A DNA stretch of 55,435 nt from a virus, in the IMG/VR virus record IMGVR_UViG_3300006919_000067, positions 1 through 55,435 of that record; one strand, written 5' to 3'. A model generated the notes under the pieces. The model saw only the letters and a list, made by a program, of their open reading frames with translations, did no database searches and was not told where the DNA came from. The position numbers and the translations under genes were made by a program. Positions 9,182 to 17,524 of the stretch are shown here, piece by piece. Within the stretch, counting starts at the first letter, position 1; each line of letters opens with the position of its first letter.

Positions 9182-10678
9182 CTAGTTTCCTAAACCATCT
9201 ATTATTTGTTTTTGTGTTAAGGGTGGAGACTTTCTTGGATTATAGTCTTGTATATTTTCTTTTCCAAACCAAATCTTTGCAGCATTTTGCACATCCCACC
9301 ATGGAGATTCTGTTGTACTTAGAATATCATATAATGCCAATGTCTGTATACCAGGTTTTACATTGTAAATAGCTTCCATAACCTTCTTTACAGTTTTTAT
9401 TTGTGTCGAGTTTACTTTCCATTCAAGTTCTTCAAGAGCAATCAATATGGTTCTTTCAGAATGATCAGGTAGTTCGCCATAATATATTCCTGTACCCTTT
9501 ATCTCTAACGGTCTACCTCTATACAAAATACCCGCTTGATCTATGAAAAAATGAGGTTCTAATCCTTGATTATAATCGTTAACAAATACTTGGTGATATC
9601 CTTCAACAGTACCCTTGCCATCGCTTGCTGATACAGACCAAGCTTCCCAAACCATTTGAGTAACATCTCTTTTTAGATTTGCTACTTCTGTTTCAACTTC
9701 TGATATGTCTTCAACAGAATCGAATATTTTTGTATTAATGTTTGTTGTACTTTCTCTCCAAACATTAATATAGTTATCAGTTCTTTTTGTGGGTATGTCT
9801 ACGCTAACTGCAGTTGGTTCTAATGCTTTAGACGCTCTATTATCTATTTTTAGTATGACTTCTCGTAACTCTGCATCTGATTTATCAGAATACTTTTTCA
9901 AGATAGAAACAGCTTTATCTATATCACCTTTTTGTCTAAGCTCTACAATATCCTTTATATCATCAGATGGAATAGCTAATAAAACATCTCCTTTTTTAGC
10001 GACAGATCCTAAGAGAGTTTCTGTTGATTGAAAAGTTTTTTCTACTAGGTTTTCAACCAAACCTGAAAATCCAGAAAAAGAATTATTTACTAGTTTATTT
10101 AAAGATGATACTTGACTTATAAATGTGTTTGATGCTAATGAAGATAATCCTTTAGTAGTGTTTAAAACATCTCCTAGTACGTTGTCAAGTATGTCATCTC
10201 TTGCAAGTTCTGTCGCAACATTATCTCCAACAATATTTGTTATTTGGGCTGAACTTGCTGTGGTTGTGGATTTAACAACCTCTGCCAAAGCTTCAGGAAA
10301 TGGTGCAGAAATAGCAACATCTAAAAACCCATCTTCTGAAAGTCTACTATCTCCTGTAATGGTGGATAAATCTGTAGCATCAGATCCAACTTTTTTTATT
10401 AGTTCATCTTTCTTAGCACTAGAATCTAACTGCACCACACCAACTTTCTTTTTTATCTGATTAGGAACAGATCCATCAACACTCGATATTATGTCTCTAT
10501 CAGAGCTAGTGACACTTTTGAAACCCCCTGATGTAGAGTTATCAGGTTTATACTTAAAGCTAAATGCCGTGTCAAAAACTTCATTCAATATATTAGTATT
10601 TTCACTAGAGGCTTCTAGATCTAATAATCTTTCTATAGCATTGATACCGTCTTGTAACTTCTCCTTTGGTAATGCCAT
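9182..10678 (-). CDS. Hub-associated protein with a degenerate amidase (PGRP-like) C-terminal domain
   Basis: 498 residues. The N-terminal ~300 are helical and low in aromatics. Residues ~338-470 look like an amidase_2/PGRP fold: VEGYHQVFVN, EPHFFIDQAGILYRGRPLEI, then ILIALEELEW. The usual zinc ligands seem lost: the first VHHT-like strand reads MVWEAWS, and the final His/Cys loop reads LALYDILSTTESPWW. It may therefore bind rather than cut peptidoglycan, or use other residues. It is encoded between the gp5-like lysozyme and the needle/peptidase protein. Confidence 0.6.
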   Translation of the reverse strand: MALPKEKLQDGINAIERLLDLEASSENTNILNEVFDTAFSFKYKPDNSTSGGFKSVTSSDRDIISSVDGSVPNQIKKKVGVVQLDSSAKKDELIKKVGSDATDLSTITGDSRLSEDGFLDVAISAPFPEALAEVVKSTTTASSAQITNIVGDNVATELARDDILDNVLGDVLNTTKGLSSLASNTFISQVSSLNKLVNNSFSGFSGLVENLVEKTFQSTETLLGSVAKKGDVLLAIPSDDIKDIVELRQKGDIDKAVSILKKYSDKSDAELREVILKIDNRASKALEPTAVSVDIPTKRTDNYINVWRESTTNINTKIFDSVEDISEVETEVANLKRDVTQMVWEAWSVSASDGKGTVEGYHQVFVNDYNQGLEPHFFIDQAGILYRGRPLEIKGTGIYYGELPDHSERTILIALEELEWKVNSTQIKTVKKVMEAIYNVKPGIQTLALYDILSTTESPWWDVQNAAKIWFGKENIQDYNPRKSPPLTQKQIIDGLGN

Positions 10679-11607
10679 TAACCTGCTCCTGACGATATTA
10701 AGTTGTTTTCTGCAGATGCCCTTAAAGAAGCTTGATAACCATCATATGCTTCTCTTGCTGCCAAAGGTCTTCTAGGATAACCTTCTTCTGCAGCCCTCTC
10801 ATATCTATGAAAGAAATGATAAGTAGAGTTCATGTCATTTTTCGGACCATCAAAGTTAGCGATATTAGCAGGGTTACTTAAATGATCCCAACATCTATGT
10901 GTACGATTTGTTTTCATGTCAAATATAAGGAACTTTAACTGTAAGAATAAATCATATGGATCTTCGTTTAGTTCTGCAGCATATGCTTCTACGCTTTGCC
11001 ATCTTCCCCATTTGGAGTTCCACTGAGCTATACCTCTAGAATCTTCTTTTTCATTTTGAAGTTTAGCATTAGGATCAAAGTTACTTTCAACCTCTAAGTT
11101 TCCACATACCCCTGCAGCCGCTTTTATTGGTAAACCATTACTAACTAAAAAATCCATAACAAGAACTCTTAACTCTGCAACCTCTGCATTACCATTTCTA
11201 TAGATTTGTTTTTGTTGTTCAGTAACAATAACTCCTTCTTTACCAATGTTCTTTGTGTCTAGAAGATTAACTCTTCCACCCTCTGCAGCCGCCCTTACTT
11301 GTGGTGAAGATGGTTGTTCGATATGGCTCATAGATCCAAGTATGATAGGATTTTGCGAAGTTACACCATCTAAAAAGAAACCAAATACCAATGCACTATT
11401 CTTTAGTTGAGGTATTTTACCTACGCCTGATACACCACCTTCTGTAGTCGGTAACATCGTTTCTGCCCATGGCAAATATTTATTTTCAACTTCTTCAGAA
11501 TGAATGCCATATATTCTAACTTGAAATCTACCAGCCTCATCAGGATCTTGACTACTGATAATCCTACCTACAAACCATCGGATGTTGTCACCATAATATT
11601 CGTTCAT
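10678..11607 (-). CDS. 5: Baseplate hub gp5-like protein with OB fold and tail lysozyme domain
   Basis: 309 residues against 575 for T4 gp5. Residues 1-95 resemble the gp5 OB fold (RWFVGRIISSQDPDEAGRFQ, VFGFFLDGVTSQNPIILGSM). Residues ~140-260 match the Phage_lysozyme2 tail lysozyme pattern AAGVCGNLEVESNFDPNAKL then GIAQW, with E174 the likely catalytic acid. The beta-helix of T4 gp5 is absent and appears to be supplied by the 810-residue protein two genes downstream. The start overlaps the end of the gp27-like gene by 4 bp. Confidence 0.75.
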   Translation of the reverse strand: MNEYYGDNIRWFVGRIISSQDPDEAGRFQVRIYGIHSEEVENKYLPWAETMLPTTEGGVSGVGKIPQLKNSALVFGFFLDGVTSQNPIILGSMSHIEQPSSPQVRAAAEGGRVNLLDTKNIGKEGVIVTEQQKQIYRNGNAEVAELRVLVMDFLVSNGLPIKAAAGVCGNLEVESNFDPNAKLQNEKEDSRGIAQWNSKWGRWQSVEAYAAELNEDPYDLFLQLKFLIFDMKTNRTHRCWDHLSNPANIANFDGPKNDMNSTYHFFHRYERAAEEGYPRRPLAAREAYDGYQASLRASAENNLISSGAG

Positions 11608-12959
11608 TCTTGAATACTCCGACTTGCAAGTTTACTTAAATCTAAAGCGACTGTGTGTCTTTCCCCAACAACATCAAAGCAATGACGTTTTGCCAATATT
11701 ACAAAATCACCAGATCTCTTTTCATCGATTGTAGTGTTTGTTCTAATATCAGTGTTGTTTCTTTTGACATTCATACTAACTTGATGCCCCACACATGTTT
11801 TTATATTATTTACAGAGAAAAGTAATCCTGGCATGTTTATCGAATATATGTTTTTCAGTAAATGACTAATAACACTTTTTCTTATCATAGTATATATTTC
11901 TGCTGCAGGATATGCTTCCTGACTAAATCCATTCGTGTCATTGTAAGGCTGTGAAGTAACTCTAGTTACTACTTTAGTATTGTAATCAGTAATAGACTTA
12001 TTATTTAACTTTGATGGATCTGCAATAAACTTTTTATCAAAGGCAATAAAGTTTTGTTCTCTAGGGAAAATTTCAGCTTCTGTTAGTCTAGCAAACCAAT
12101 CTCTCATATCTAGATGAAAGTTAAATGGAGATCCAGTAGTAGCATTGACAGAGTTATATTGCGCCCCCATACCACCATCTAGTGCTATCTCTAAAGTGTT
12201 TTCTAATAATCCTAAATCTAAATTGGTTATATTTACAGCTTGTGATTCAATATCGCTTTGAACGGTATTGAACTGATCAAACACGAAAGGTCTATCTTTA
12301 TTAAAAGATTCTTCTTGTATTATGGTTTGTAAGTCAGTGAGATAAAACTTATTGTCGATAACAGAGGAATATAAAAAGAATGGCAATCCACTCTCTGTAG
12401 TCATTTTACTTAATACTGTATCAATAGCACTCAAAGGATCTTGAAAAGGCACAATGTATCTAAATGCTTGTTGGAAGGAAGAAACTTTACTTTCTATAAC
12501 AACCTCTCTACCAAGCTTGTCTTTTGCAATAGCTGATATGATTTCTTCACCAGTTCCAGTATATGCCTTACTAAACCTAATGAGATCGTTGTAAAACTTT
12601 ATATCTTCTATTAAGGCTATCGACAAAAAAGAAGATTGATCATTGGTCTTTATATTGTCAGTAATCTCTTCGATTAGAAAAGTCTTTGTTATCACTCCTG
12701 ATGATTTATCAGGAGACTCAAACTCAACAACAACCTTTTCAGTACCCACAAGATCAGCTACCCTATAAATGTCTAAATCATCTTGAATGATTATACCGCC
12801 TGTTAGATATCCCTTAGATAAGTTTTCATATATATTAACCTCAACAACAACGCCAGACTTACCATTCCCTGAAAGAAACAAGGGTTGATTGTATCGATCT
12901 GCTTCCAATCGAATACTAATAATCTTAAGCTGTTCTGCTGATACTAGTGGAGTTGCCAT
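11604..12959 (-). CDS. 27: Baseplate hub gp27-like protein
   Basis: 451 residues (T4 gp27: 391). The N-terminal half (LKIISIRLEADRYN, VVVEVNIYENLSKGYLTGGI) looks like the first tube-like domain of gp27/gpD-type hub proteins. The FEAS-type second barrel would be residues ~90-200 (LIEDIKFYNDLIRFSKAYTG). The position immediately before the gp5-like gene matches the trimeric gp27-gp5 complex of T4. I rely on context as much as on sequence. Confidence 0.62.
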   Translation of the reverse strand: MATPLVSAEQLKIISIRLEADRYNQPLFLSGNGKSGVVVEVNIYENLSKGYLTGGIIIQDDLDIYRVADLVGTEKVVVEFESPDKSSGVITKTFLIEEITDNIKTNDQSSFLSIALIEDIKFYNDLIRFSKAYTGTGEEIISAIAKDKLGREVVIESKVSSFQQAFRYIVPFQDPLSAIDTVLSKMTTESGLPFFLYSSVIDNKFYLTDLQTIIQEESFNKDRPFVFDQFNTVQSDIESQAVNITNLDLGLLENTLEIALDGGMGAQYNSVNATTGSPFNFHLDMRDWFARLTEAEIFPREQNFIAFDKKFIADPSKLNNKSITDYNTKVVTRVTSQPYNDTNGFSQEAYPAAEIYTMIRKSVISHLLKNIYSINMPGLLFSVNNIKTCVGHQVSMNVKRNNTDIRTNTTIDEKRSGDFVILAKRHCFDVVGERHTVALDLSKLASRSIQE

Positions 12960-14018
12960 TTAACTTCTCAATAGTTTTTGAAATTCACTGCTTACCTGTG
13001 CTGCAACACTTGGCGTAAATATGTTAATGTTTCTTAGTTCATTATTTGTAGCTATCAGTCTATCTAGATATGTGACAGGTATTTTATTTAGTTGTCCAAC
13101 TTGATTATCAACACCACCACCAATATTAATATTTAAATCAACAATATTTTGATTAGTGTCAGTATAATACGCAGCAGCATTATATTGCAAAGTGCTATCA
13201 GAAGTGATTAAACTTCGGACCAAATCGTCATCCCACAATAATACATTAGGTTCATTGGGTTGTGAAAAAATAGTAGTATTTCTAGGCAGTGTGAAAGAAG
13301 ATATTTGTGCAGTTGCTGTTGCCTGTGTTCCATTTGCAATATTTGGTTCTGATATGGTTATTGTTGGAGCACTAGTAAACTCTTCACCACCTGTCAATAC
13401 AGCTATTGATTGTATTGTTTGAGAAGTAAGTATAGTATCCCCATCAAGATAGGTCATAATTGCTTGCGCAGTTGCACCCTTACCACCACCACCCGATATG
13501 GTTACTGTGGGTGGAGACGTGTAACCACTGCCCCCATTAGTCAGTGTTATTGACTTAACATCAATAATAGGTTTAACTGTAAGTTGACCAAGATCATAGT
13601 TCTTCTCTAATATTTTAGCCTTAAATGCTGTTCCAAACTCATCAAGATCTGATCTATCCGCAACAACATCGCCAATATAAAACTCTCCATGCATTCGTGA
13701 CGTGGTATTGATTACTCTATTAGGATAATAAAGCTTTGCAGCATCATAAACCTCTAGACTACTCATAGGCCAGCCTTGCTTGCGAAGATCAGAGTTCAAT
13801 AAGAAAAATGTCCAATAAAAGTCAGAGGTTCCATATAACTCATACGAAAGAACATCAGGTCTTTGACCATCTTGAATATAATACTTTTCATAGAAGGACG
13901 CATCATCAGCTATTTGATCGATGAGATCAATATAAGTCGTAAGGTTGTGGAACGTGGTATCGAATGTTTCGTTACCAAAGTTATAAGCCACTGTGGGAAA
14001 GTTTCTAAAAAATGACAT
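12960..14018 (-). CDS. 53: Baseplate wedge subunit gp53 with inserted beta repeats
   Basis: 352 residues, far longer than T4 gp53 (196). Residues ~25-105 match gp53: ASFYEKYYIQDGQRPDVLSY then ELYGTSDFYWTFFLLN. The C-terminal RLIATNNELRNINIF resembles the T4 C-terminal segment (ENEKLRQIKII). The extra ~150 residues hold two related Gly-rich units at ~156-187 (NGGSGYTSPPTVTISGGGG) and ~204-238 (GGEEFTSAPTITIS). Gp53 joins neighbouring wedges in the ring. Confidence 0.8.
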   Translation of the reverse strand: MSFFRNFPTVAYNFGNETFDTTFHNLTTYIDLIDQIADDASFYEKYYIQDGQRPDVLSYELYGTSDFYWTFFLLNSDLRKQGWPMSSLEVYDAAKLYYPNRVINTTSRMHGEFYIGDVVADRSDLDEFGTAFKAKILEKNYDLGQLTVKPIIDVKSITLTNGGSGYTSPPTVTISGGGGKGATAQAIMTYLDGDTILTSQTIQSIAVLTGGEEFTSAPTITISEPNIANGTQATATAQISSFTLPRNTTIFSQPNEPNVLLWDDDLVRSLITSDSTLQYNAAAYYTDTNQNIVDLNINIGGGVDNQVGQLNKIPVTYLDRLIATNNELRNINIFTPSVAAQVSSEFQKLLRS

Positions 14019-14019
14019 A

Positions 14020-14982
14020 TTATCCTGCCCCTGCTGATATTACATAGTTTGGATTATCTATTGCAGTAACCTCACTTATAATATCTCTCTTAGTCAATGC
14101 TCTTTCTTCTACAAATGATAGTGAAATGTCTGTTTCTTGGAAGTTACCGTCCTTGTGAAAAGCCATACCTGTCGCATTATACACAACATCAACGTTAGCC
14201 AAGAAAGATGGTAATATCTTAGTTGCAACTCTTTTATTGTCATAGAACATTTTTATGTTGAACTTACTAGGAAATCTCAGTGCTGCATTCAATCCCTCAT
14301 CAGAAGTATCAGGATACATTTCTTCTCTAAAGAACTGAACTATCTGTTTGACTTCCTCTGCCTCTACTTGAGAAGTTGGAATCATTTTAAATGTAAACCT
14401 AAACTGTCTAACTCCAATGCCTCTGAGAGTAGATCTTCTGTTAGGGTTCAATGCAATGCCTGTTGTAGTTTCAATAGCACCTTGAACTTCAGGACTAAGC
14501 TTACTAGATAAACGAAGTGCTGCAACCTGTGCGCCCTCACTCTTAAGTCCTACATTGAAAGCCTCTTGTATTGAAGCAAAGTCTGGTGTGATATTATTTT
14601 TTATCGCACCAAGAACTGCTCTCCCACTAGCATTCGGATCTCCCAAAGAGTTTGCTGCTGCAGAACCTATGATACCAAGATCAACATTAGTGTATTCAAT
14701 GTTATCCTGAAACTGTAAGGTTGAAGGTAAATACATTGTAGCCTTACGCCCACTACCAACACGTGTAGGTATATTTCCTCTGACTGTTTTTTGTTGTCCT
14801 TTGAATCCTGTTTCAGGCTGTGTTGCACGTTCTCTATTAGTTGTTTGAGAAGCCGCTTCAACTAAGCCACTGAACACAGTTTCAGGCAGAGTCTTATAGT
14901 TCTCTTGAATAGCCTCAAAAGTTATCCTACCCTTGTAACCATCATCTTCTAGAGGAAACTTAAAGTTTTTCTTGTATGCCAT
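14020..14982 (-). CDS. 48: Baseplate tail tube cap gp48
   Basis: 320 residues (T4 gp48: 364). The C-terminal block VVYNATGMAFHKDGNFQETD then SLSFVEERALTKRDII is typical of the gp48/gp54 family that closes the hub and seeds the tail tube. RQFRFTFKMIPTS around residue 195 is the tube-like beta strand. It is the first gene of the minus-strand baseplate block; a late promoter lies 31 bp upstream in the divergent intergenic region. Confidence 0.75.
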   Translation of the reverse strand: MAYKKNFKFPLEDDGYKGRITFEAIQENYKTLPETVFSGLVEAASQTTNRERATQPETGFKGQQKTVRGNIPTRVGSGRKATMYLPSTLQFQDNIEYTNVDLGIIGSAAANSLGDPNASGRAVLGAIKNNITPDFASIQEAFNVGLKSEGAQVAALRLSSKLSPEVQGAIETTTGIALNPNRRSTLRGIGVRQFRFTFKMIPTSQVEAEEVKQIVQFFREEMYPDTSDEGLNAALRFPSKFNIKMFYDNKRVATKILPSFLANVDVVYNATGMAFHKDGNFQETDISLSFVEERALTKRDIISEVTAIDNPNYVISAGAG

Positions 14983-15012
14983 CTGCCTACCTAAATATAA
15001 AAAAGTTTCTAT

Positions 15013-15020
15013 TATTTATA
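15013..15020 (-). promoter_or_regulatory. T4-type late promoter for gp48 and the baseplate genes
   Basis: TATAAATAAT on the minus strand in the 46-bp divergent gap between gp48 and gp4. It would transcribe gp48, gp53, the hub genes and onward. The plus-strand gp4 ribosome site (AAGG) directly abuts it. Confidence 0.75.
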
Positions 15021-15028
15021 AGGTATCT

Positions 15029-15520
15029 ATGGCATATTCTGGCAAGTATAATGTTAAAAACCGTTCTAAGTACAAAGGTGATGCTGATAATGTAGTCTTT
15101 AGATCTCTTTGGGAAAGAAATGCGTTCAAGTGGTGTGATGATGCAAAGGATATTGTCGCATGGTCTAGTGAAGAAGTTGTAATACCTTACTTCTATGAGG
15201 TTGATAAGAAGTACCATAGATACTTCATGGATCTTAAGATCACATACAAAAATGGGAAGACAGTTCTAGTTGAAATAAAACCTAATAAAGAAACTGCACC
15301 ACCTAAGTTCAATGGTAGAAAGTCTAAAAGATATATTAGTGAAGGAATGACCTATGTAAAGAATATGAACAAGTGGGCTGCTGCACAAAACTATGCTGCA
15401 GATCGTGGATGGGGATTCCAAATTTGGACTGAGAATGAACTCAGTGCCATGGGTATCTTACCTAAACCAAAGAAAACTATAAAGCCCTTGAAGCCACTAC
15501 GCAAACCTAAAAAGAAATAG
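15029..15520 (+). CDS. 4: Head completion protein gp4
   Basis: 163 residues (T4 gp4, also called gp50/65: 150). MAYSGKYNVKNRSKYKGD aligns with T4 MAYSGKWVPKNISKYRGD, and RYFMD and VEIKPNKET are also conserved. These belong to a nuclease-like fold (WE, then D and EIK). I chose the ATG at 15029 rather than the upstream in-frame 14972 because it gives the conserved N-terminus and has AAGG 5 bp upstream. Gp4 acts after packaging so that the head can accept a tail. The C-terminus is a Lys/Pro-rich tail. Confidence 0.9.
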   Translation: MAYSGKYNVKNRSKYKGDADNVVFRSLWERNAFKWCDDAKDIVAWSSEEVVIPYFYEVDKKYHRYFMDLKITYKNGKTVLVEIKPNKETAPPKFNGRKSKRYISEGMTYVKNMNKWAAAQNYAADRGWGFQIWTENELSAMGILPKPKKTIKPLKPLRKPKKK

Positions 15521-15535
15521 TTAAGGAAAATAAAA

Positions 15536-16123
15536 GTGAAGATATTCATAGATTGTGGAGCAAATAAAGGTTCCGACATTGATATGTTTAAGATTAATCA
15601 TAAGGATCATCAATCGTGGAGAATGATTGCTTTTGAACCTAATCCTAAATGTGTTGATTATATGTTACTTAACGGCAAGTTAGATAATGTCGAACTTATT
15701 GAAAAGGCAGTTTGGATTGAAGATTCAACTATGACTTTTAATATTGGATCTAACACTAAATCTAGCACACTTAGATCAGATAAAAAAACACACATGTCTA
15801 ATAAAAAAATGACTGTTAAAACGGTTGATCTTTCGAAATATGTTTCTCAGTTCAATGAAGAAGATTATATAATACTTGCTTTAGATGTTGAAGGTGCTGA
15901 GTATGAAGTTCTAGAAAAAATGTTAAAGGAAAAGATAATTGATTTGGTTGATGAGATATATGTAGAATTTCATACTCAGAAAATGAAAAATAGTAAAGAG
16001 GACAACTTACAACTTAGACAAGATAAAATCACAGAACAACTAATAGAGAAACTAGGTTCAGATAATGTTTATATTCATGAAGGTCATAACGCTAAGAAAT
16101 TCAAAACACTAGTCAAAACATAG
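15536..16123 (+). CDS. FkbM-type SAM-dependent methyltransferase
   Basis: 195 residues, GTG start with AAGG about 10 bp upstream. FIDCGANKGSDIDMF (motif I), IAFEPNPKCVDYM (acidic loop, motif II), TVDLSKYV and ILALDVEGAEYEVLEKM give the FkbM methyltransferase pattern. These enzymes O-methylate sugars or similar acceptors. It is inserted among head and tail genes on the plus strand, away from the glycan operon at 35-47 kb. The substrate is unknown. Confidence 0.8.
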   Translation: MKIFIDCGANKGSDIDMFKINHKDHQSWRMIAFEPNPKCVDYMLLNGKLDNVELIEKAVWIEDSTMTFNIGSNTKSSTLRSDKKTHMSNKKMTVKTVDLSKYVSQFNEEDYIILALDVEGAEYEVLEKMLKEKIIDLVDEIYVEFHTQKMKNSKEDNLQLRQDKITEQLIEKLGSDNVYIHEGHNAKKFKTLVKT

Positions 16124-16154
16124 TATACTCACCCACCTCAAAGACCTCTCTTTA

Positions 16155-16182
16155 ATTATATACATTTTTAATGATTCGTCAA
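16155..16182 (-). promoter_or_regulatory. Sigma70-type promoter pointing antisense to gp4
   Basis: Minus strand: TTGACG (-35), 16 bp, TATAAT (-10). It has the same TTGACGAATCA start as the promoter before the RNase H gene (49446-49473). No minus-strand gene starts just downstream, so a transcript would run antisense through the methyltransferase and gp4 before reaching gp48. Confidence 0.6.
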
Positions 16183-16195
16183 CCCCTAAAATAGA

Positions 16196-16203
16196 TATAA
16201 ATA
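16196..16203 (+). promoter_or_regulatory. T4-type late promoter abutting the next start codon
   Basis: TATAAATAAC on the plus strand. With usual T4 late spacing, transcription would start at or within a base or two of the A of the ATG at 16209, giving a leaderless message. Alternatively this gene is expressed mainly by read-through from gp4. Confidence 0.65.
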
Positions 16204-16208
16204 ACATT

Positions 16209-16793
16209 ATGGCAAACTTATTTAAAAACCTAGAAATAGAAGCATTCAGAGCAGGTATCACCCCTAGATCAAAAGAGTCTAGGGATTGGTTCCGTAAAAG
16301 GCTTTCTGGAATTAAAAAAATAAACCGTAACGAATTGATGAAAGATGAATCAATAAATCTTAAAAATAGAACTTTGGTTGGTTCTATGCAGATGTTTTTT
16401 TATGACCCCAAGCACAAAGATACGTTGCCATACTACGATAGCTTTCCATTAGCTATTGTTATTGGTCCTGCTAAAGGTGGGTTCCTTGGACTAAACCTTC
16501 ACTATTTACCGCTTCCATTAAGAGCAAAATTCTTAGATGCACTTATGGATGTTACAACCAACAACAAGTTTAACGATAGCACTAAGTTTGATATTACCTA
16601 TGATATGCTAAAAGCTTCGACTAAGATGAAATATTTTAAGCCTTGTGTGAAGCATTATTTAAGTAAACATGTAAGAAGTAGATTTGCTAGAATACCTGCA
16701 CCCGAATGGGAAATTGCAACGTTCTTACCTACTGCTGATTGGCAGAAAAGCACCCAAACCAAAGTTTGGAGAGACTCAAGGGGAATGATTTAA
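16209..16793 (+). CDS. Conserved T4-like virion assembly protein (head/tail completion type)
   Basis: 194 residues. MANLFKNLEIEAFRAGITPR and FFYDPKHKDTLPYYDSFPLA then FLGLNLHYLPLPLRAKFLD are blocks I recognise from a conserved protein of marine T4-like phages encoded with tail and neck genes. The C-terminal VRSRFARIPAPEWEIATFLP is also conserved. It is probably a completion or end-protection factor in the gp2/gp3 position, but I cannot assign it to one of these. Its stop overlaps the next ATG (TAATG). Confidence 0.6.
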   Translation: MANLFKNLEIEAFRAGITPRSKESRDWFRKRLSGIKKINRNELMKDESINLKNRTLVGSMQMFFYDPKHKDTLPYYDSFPLAIVIGPAKGGFLGLNLHYLPLPLRAKFLDALMDVTTNNKFNDSTKFDITYDMLKASTKMKYFKPCVKHYLSKHVRSRFARIPAPEWEIATFLPTADWQKSTQTKVWRDSRGMI

Positions 16794-17512
16794 TGGCTAG
16801 TGTCGATCAATTAAAAAGCTTAGTGTCTAGAAAAGATGGTATAGCACGTCCAAACGTATTCAGAGTTAAGCTACCATCAATCCCTGGTGCTACCTCCGAA
16901 GAAGTAAACTTGCTCTGTAAGGACGTTGTATTGCCCGGTAAGCAGGTTCTGACGAATGAACGCAGGATTGGTATGCAAATGCAAAAGGTTCCTTATGGGT
17001 ATGCCGTTACAGACATTTCTATGACCTTCCAAGTTTTAAATGATTATGGTATCCGAAAGTACTTTGATACTTGGCAAAGTCTTGCTGTAGATCAAGATGG
17101 GCAGACAGCAGGATACCTCAGAGGCAAAGAAGGATATGGAAAGCAGATTGTGATTGAACAGTTGAAGAAAGGTATTGGTCTTCCTGTTTACTCCACACCT
17201 CTTGGCATTCCTAAACTACCATCAGAAATACAGAATAGATTGCCTAAGTTTGGTCCTATTGATCTTGCACAAGGTCAGTTTGACTTGGACTTTGTGACAG
17301 GTGATGATGTAATATATTCGTGTACGTTGTTTGATGCATTCCCCACTACCATGAACGATATTCAGTTGAACAATGATGTTGATGGTGTCGTGGAGTTAAA
17401 TGTGCAGATGTCATATACAAAATGGATTCCAAATGAAGTTGAAGCTACAAGTAACGTAGAAAAGTTTTTGACAACTCAAATAGGAACAGCAATAGGAAGA
17501 GTATTTAATTAA
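16793..17512 (+). CDS. Tail tube-like protein (gp19/gp54 family)
   Basis: 239 residues starting at the ATG at 16793 that overlaps the previous stop; an upstream in-frame start at 16739 would add only a read-through of the preceding gene. RPNVFRVKLPSI, LCKDVVLPGKQVLTNERRIG and DISMTFQVLNDYGIRKYFDT fit the tail tube fold shared by gp19, gp54 and the gp27 domains. The C-terminal YTKWIPNEV closes the sheet. Context beside gp26 and the tape measure suggests the tube initiator (gp54-like) rather than the main tube protein. Confidence 0.6.
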   Translation: MASVDQLKSLVSRKDGIARPNVFRVKLPSIPGATSEEVNLLCKDVVLPGKQVLTNERRIGMQMQKVPYGYAVTDISMTFQVLNDYGIRKYFDTWQSLAVDQDGQTAGYLRGKEGYGKQIVIEQLKKGIGLPVYSTPLGIPKLPSEIQNRLPKFGPIDLAQGQFDLDFVTGDDVIYSCTLFDAFPTTMNDIQLNNDVDGVVELNVQMSYTKWIPNEVEATSNVEKFLTTQIGTAIGRVFN

Positions 17513-17524
17513 AGGATGAAATGA

